A stretch of DNA of 8,715 bases from Cycloclasticus sp. (GTDB lineage: Bacteria > Pseudomonadota > Gammaproteobacteria > Methylococcales > Cycloclasticaceae), in NCBI GenBank assembly GCA_018066825.1, contig JAGPVU010000192.1, positions 1 through 8,715 on the forward strand, given 5' to 3'. A program made the position numbers and the translations under genes. Of the stretch, positions 6,908-8,715 are shown piece after piece (the first letter of the stretch is position 1; every line of letters begins with the position of its first letter). Below the pieces are notes generated by a model, which worked only from the letters and a program-made list of their open reading frames with translations, was not told the DNA's origin and did no database searches.

Positions 6908-7588
6908 TCAGTCCAATAACCGACCGTTCTCAAGAGATAACACCCTGTCCATTTTGCTTGCCAAGTGTGCATCATGTGTCACCAATAATAAACTGATGCT
7001 TAACTCTTGATTAAGTGCCAACATGAGTTCGTATATCTGCTCGGCTGTTTTTTTATCTAAATTACCCGTGGGCTCATCGGCTAAGATACATTTCGGTTTT
7101 GTCACCAAGGCACGTGCGATCGCCACTCGCTGACGCTCACCACCCGACAGTTCGCCAAAACGGTGCTCAACGCGGTGCTCTAGGCCCACTTGCTGCAACA
7201 TTTTAAAGGCTTTTTCAGTTGCCGAAGCCACGTTTTCACCACCAATCAGCAAGGGCATGCTAACGTTTTCTAGAGCACTAAACTCGGCTAATAGGTGGTG
7301 GAATTGATAGACAAAGCCGAGGCACTTATTTCTTAACAAAGAGCGTTGCACCTCGTTTAGTTCAAATAAATTTTTACCATCCATCGACACCGTACCCGAG
7401 GTCGGTTGATCTAAGCCCCCCAGCAAATGCAACAAGGTACTTTTACCTGAACCCGATGTCCCCATAATAGCAAGGCGTTCGCCTTGTGCTAAGGACAAGT
7501 CAATGCCATTTAACACCGGCACCAACAACGACTTTTCACCAAACGTTTTCGTCAAGCCAGTGCAGCTTAATACGCTGTTACTATTCAT
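6908..7588 (-). CDS. lolD: Lipoprotein-releasing ABC transporter, ATP-binding subunit
   Basis: LolD powers the LolCDE complex, which pulls outer-membrane lipoproteins from the inner membrane and passes them to LolA. The 226 residues hold a complete ABC ATPase: Walker A GTSGSGKST (43-51), Q-loop Gln95, signature LSGGERQ (147-153), Walker B ILADEP (168-173) with Glu172 as catalytic base, D-loop NLD (176-178) and switch His205. The segment FVYQFHHLLAEFSALENV (92-109) is typical of LolD and separates it from MacB- or FtsE-type ATPases. The ATG overlaps the lolC stop by eight bases (ATGAATAG) and has GAGG nine bases upstream (7601-7598), inside the lolC coding end. The next gene on the strand is nnrS, 24 bases on, not lolE. 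Confidence 0.96.
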   Translation of the reverse strand: MNSNSVLSCTGLTKTFGEKSLLVPVLNGIDLSLAQGERLAIMGTSGSGKSTLLHLLGGLDQPTSGTVSMDGKNLFELNEVQRSLLRNKCLGFVYQFHHLLAEFSALENVSMPLLIGGENVASATEKAFKMLQQVGLEHRVEHRFGELSGGERQRVAIARALVTKPKCILADEPTGNLDKKTAEQIYELMLALNQELSISLLLVTHDAHLASKMDRVLSLENGRLLD

Positions 7589-8715
7589 AGCGTAGTGCCT
7601 CAGCTGGGTTTACTCGGGATGCCTGAAATGCCGGATAAATGGTTGATAAAATCGACAAAATAAACGAGTAACTCGCTATTGTAGTGACGTCGGACCAGTC
7701 TAATTTAGACGGTAAATCACTGATGTAATAAATTTCAGCGGGTAAAAACTGCACCTGAAAAAACTGTTCTATCGCTGGCACCAAGGTCTCGACATTCAAT
7801 GCCAAGGCGACGCCACTGATGACACCCACCACCGTGCCTATTAAACCGATCAGCGTTCCTTGCACCATAAACACGCCCATCACCGAGCGAGGGGTAAATC
7901 CCAAGGTTCGAAGAATAGCAATCTCTGAGCGTTTATCGGTGACCACCATGACCAAGGTCGAAACAATATTGAATGCCGCTACTGCAACGATTAGCATTAA
8001 GATAATAAACATGACCCTTTTTTCGGTTTTTATCGCCTTAAAAAAGTTGCTGTGTTCCATCGTCCAATTGGACAGTCTAAAGTTTGCCGGTAAGACTTTT
8101 GCAATTTGATGCGTTACCTGCGGCGCCATAAATAAATCGTCTAATTTTAATCGAATCCCGCTGACTCCTTTGTTTAAACGCATTAGCTTAGAACCGTCAG
8201 CCAAGTGGATGAGCGCTAGATTGCGATCGTATTCGTACATACCTACTTCGAATAAGCCACTCACTGTAAAGCGTTTTAAACGCGGGAAAATACCTGCCGG
8301 CGTCGGTGTAACCTGCGGTGTTATTACTGTTACCTTATCACCCACCCCAACACCTAAATAACGTGCGAGTTCTGCGCCTAAAATGATACTAAACTCACCC
8401 GCGGCCAATTGCGATAAATCACCTAGCACCATTTTTTGACTGATATCAGACACCTGCCCTTCTTGCGCCGGCAAAATGCCGTGTAATAAACTGCCGCTCA
8501 CCCGCTGATTAGCACTGAGCATCACCTCTGCTCTAACAAAGGGCGCCCAACCTTCAATCGCCTGTGAGTTCTGTAGGTTATCGCCTAGCTTTTGCCAGTC
8601 ATGTAGCGCGTTGCTATATTCTGACACCGTAATATGCGAGGCCATACCTAGGATCTTCTCGCGTAACTGCGCTTCAAATCCATTCATCACTGACAACACG
8701 GTGATCAGCGCCATA
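7581..8715 (-). CDS. lolC: Lipoprotein-releasing ABC transporter permease LolC (or LolF), N-terminus missing
   Basis: Membrane subunit of the Lol lipoprotein exporter. The frame is open to the window edge. The ATG at 8714-8712 is internal: in LolC the segment ALITVLSVMNGFE follows about 40 residues that include the end of the first membrane helix, so the true start lies beyond 8715. The visible 377 residues comprise a periplasmic domain (about 12-230) and the FtsX-type domain with membrane segments at about 233-258, 283-306 and 345-361. VTDKRSEIAILRTLGF (258-273) is the coupling region to LolD, and the end NPAEALRYE is typical. The insertion TPTPAGIFPRLKRF (136-149) lies where E. coli LolC has the beta-hairpin 'hook' that holds LolA, a feature LolE lacks. 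This favours LolC, or the combined LolF form, over LolE. The gene overlaps lolD by eight bases. No promoter is visible because the upstream region is outside. Confidence 0.92.
   Translation of the reverse strand, partial: MALITVLSVMNGFEAQLREKILGMASHITVSEYSNALHDWQKLGDNLQNSQAIEGWAPFVRAEVMLSANQRVSGSLLHGILPAQEGQVSDISQKMVLGDLSQLAAGEFSIILGAELARYLGVGVGDKVTVITPQVTPTPAGIFPRLKRFTVSGLFEVGMYEYDRNLALIHLADGSKLMRLNKGVSGIRLKLDDLFMAPQVTHQIAKVLPANFRLSNWTMEHSNFFKAIKTEKRVMFIILMLIVAVAAFNIVSTLVMVVTDKRSEIAILRTLGFTPRSVMGVFMVQGTLIGLIGTVVGVISGVALALNVETLVPAIEQFFQVQFLPAEIYYISDLPSKLDWSDVTTIASYSFILSILSTIYPAFQASRVNPAEALRYE

Noticed and set aside
7819..8361. Plus-strand open frames opposite lolC
   Set aside because: They are antisense to the FtsX and hook regions of LolC; the Thr/Ile-rich translations are typical of shadow frames.
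8712..8714. ATG at the window edge as the lolC start
   Set aside because: The following residues match an internal LolC segment normally preceded by about 40 residues, so the gene continues beyond the window.

Overview
The window looks like a core chromosomal segment of a gammaproteobacterium. The gene set (kdsB, a YcaR/Trm112-like protein, lpxK, exbD, exbB, comEC, a DUF2062 protein, then lolD and lolC) is the cell-envelope neighbourhood I recall from Pseudomonas and related marine orders. Base composition looks moderate (mid-40s % GC by eye, not computed), which fits a marine relative better than a high-GC pseudomonad. I cannot name the genus. No tRNA, rRNA, CRISPR array, insertion sequence or phage gene was seen, and no stretch over 300 bases lacks a gene.

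Left block (1-5091, all minus strand, read right to left): comEC (DNA-uptake channel), a 101-base gap, exbB and exbD (proton-driven inner-membrane motor), lpxK (lipid A 4'-kinase), a 62-residue zinc-ribbon protein, and kdsB (CMP-Kdo synthetase, cut by the window edge). From exbB onward the genes are 5 to 12 bases apart or overlap, so they are probably one transcript. LpxK and KdsB serve consecutive stages of lipopolysaccharide synthesis: lipid IVA is made by LpxK, and Kdo activated by KdsB is added to it. Two starts here are not ATG: GTG for exbB and TTG for kdsB.

Middle (5092-5719): a single plus-strand gene for a small DUF2062 membrane protein, divergent from comEC and convergent with nnrS.

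Right block (5720-8715, minus strand): lolC (5' end beyond the window), lolD overlapping it by 8 bases, then nnrS 24 bases further on. LolC and LolD belong to the ABC transporter that releases lipoproteins from the inner membrane to LolA. In the usual lolC-lolD-lolE order the third gene would be lolE. Here that place holds nnrS, a polytopic haem/copper protein family linked to nitric oxide metabolism.

I see no clearly new system. The points most worth a second look are nnrS in the lolE position (with the question whether the Lol transporter is a LolF-type homodimer), the TTG start of kdsB in the same frame as the preceding stop codon, and the unexplained DUF2062 gene.
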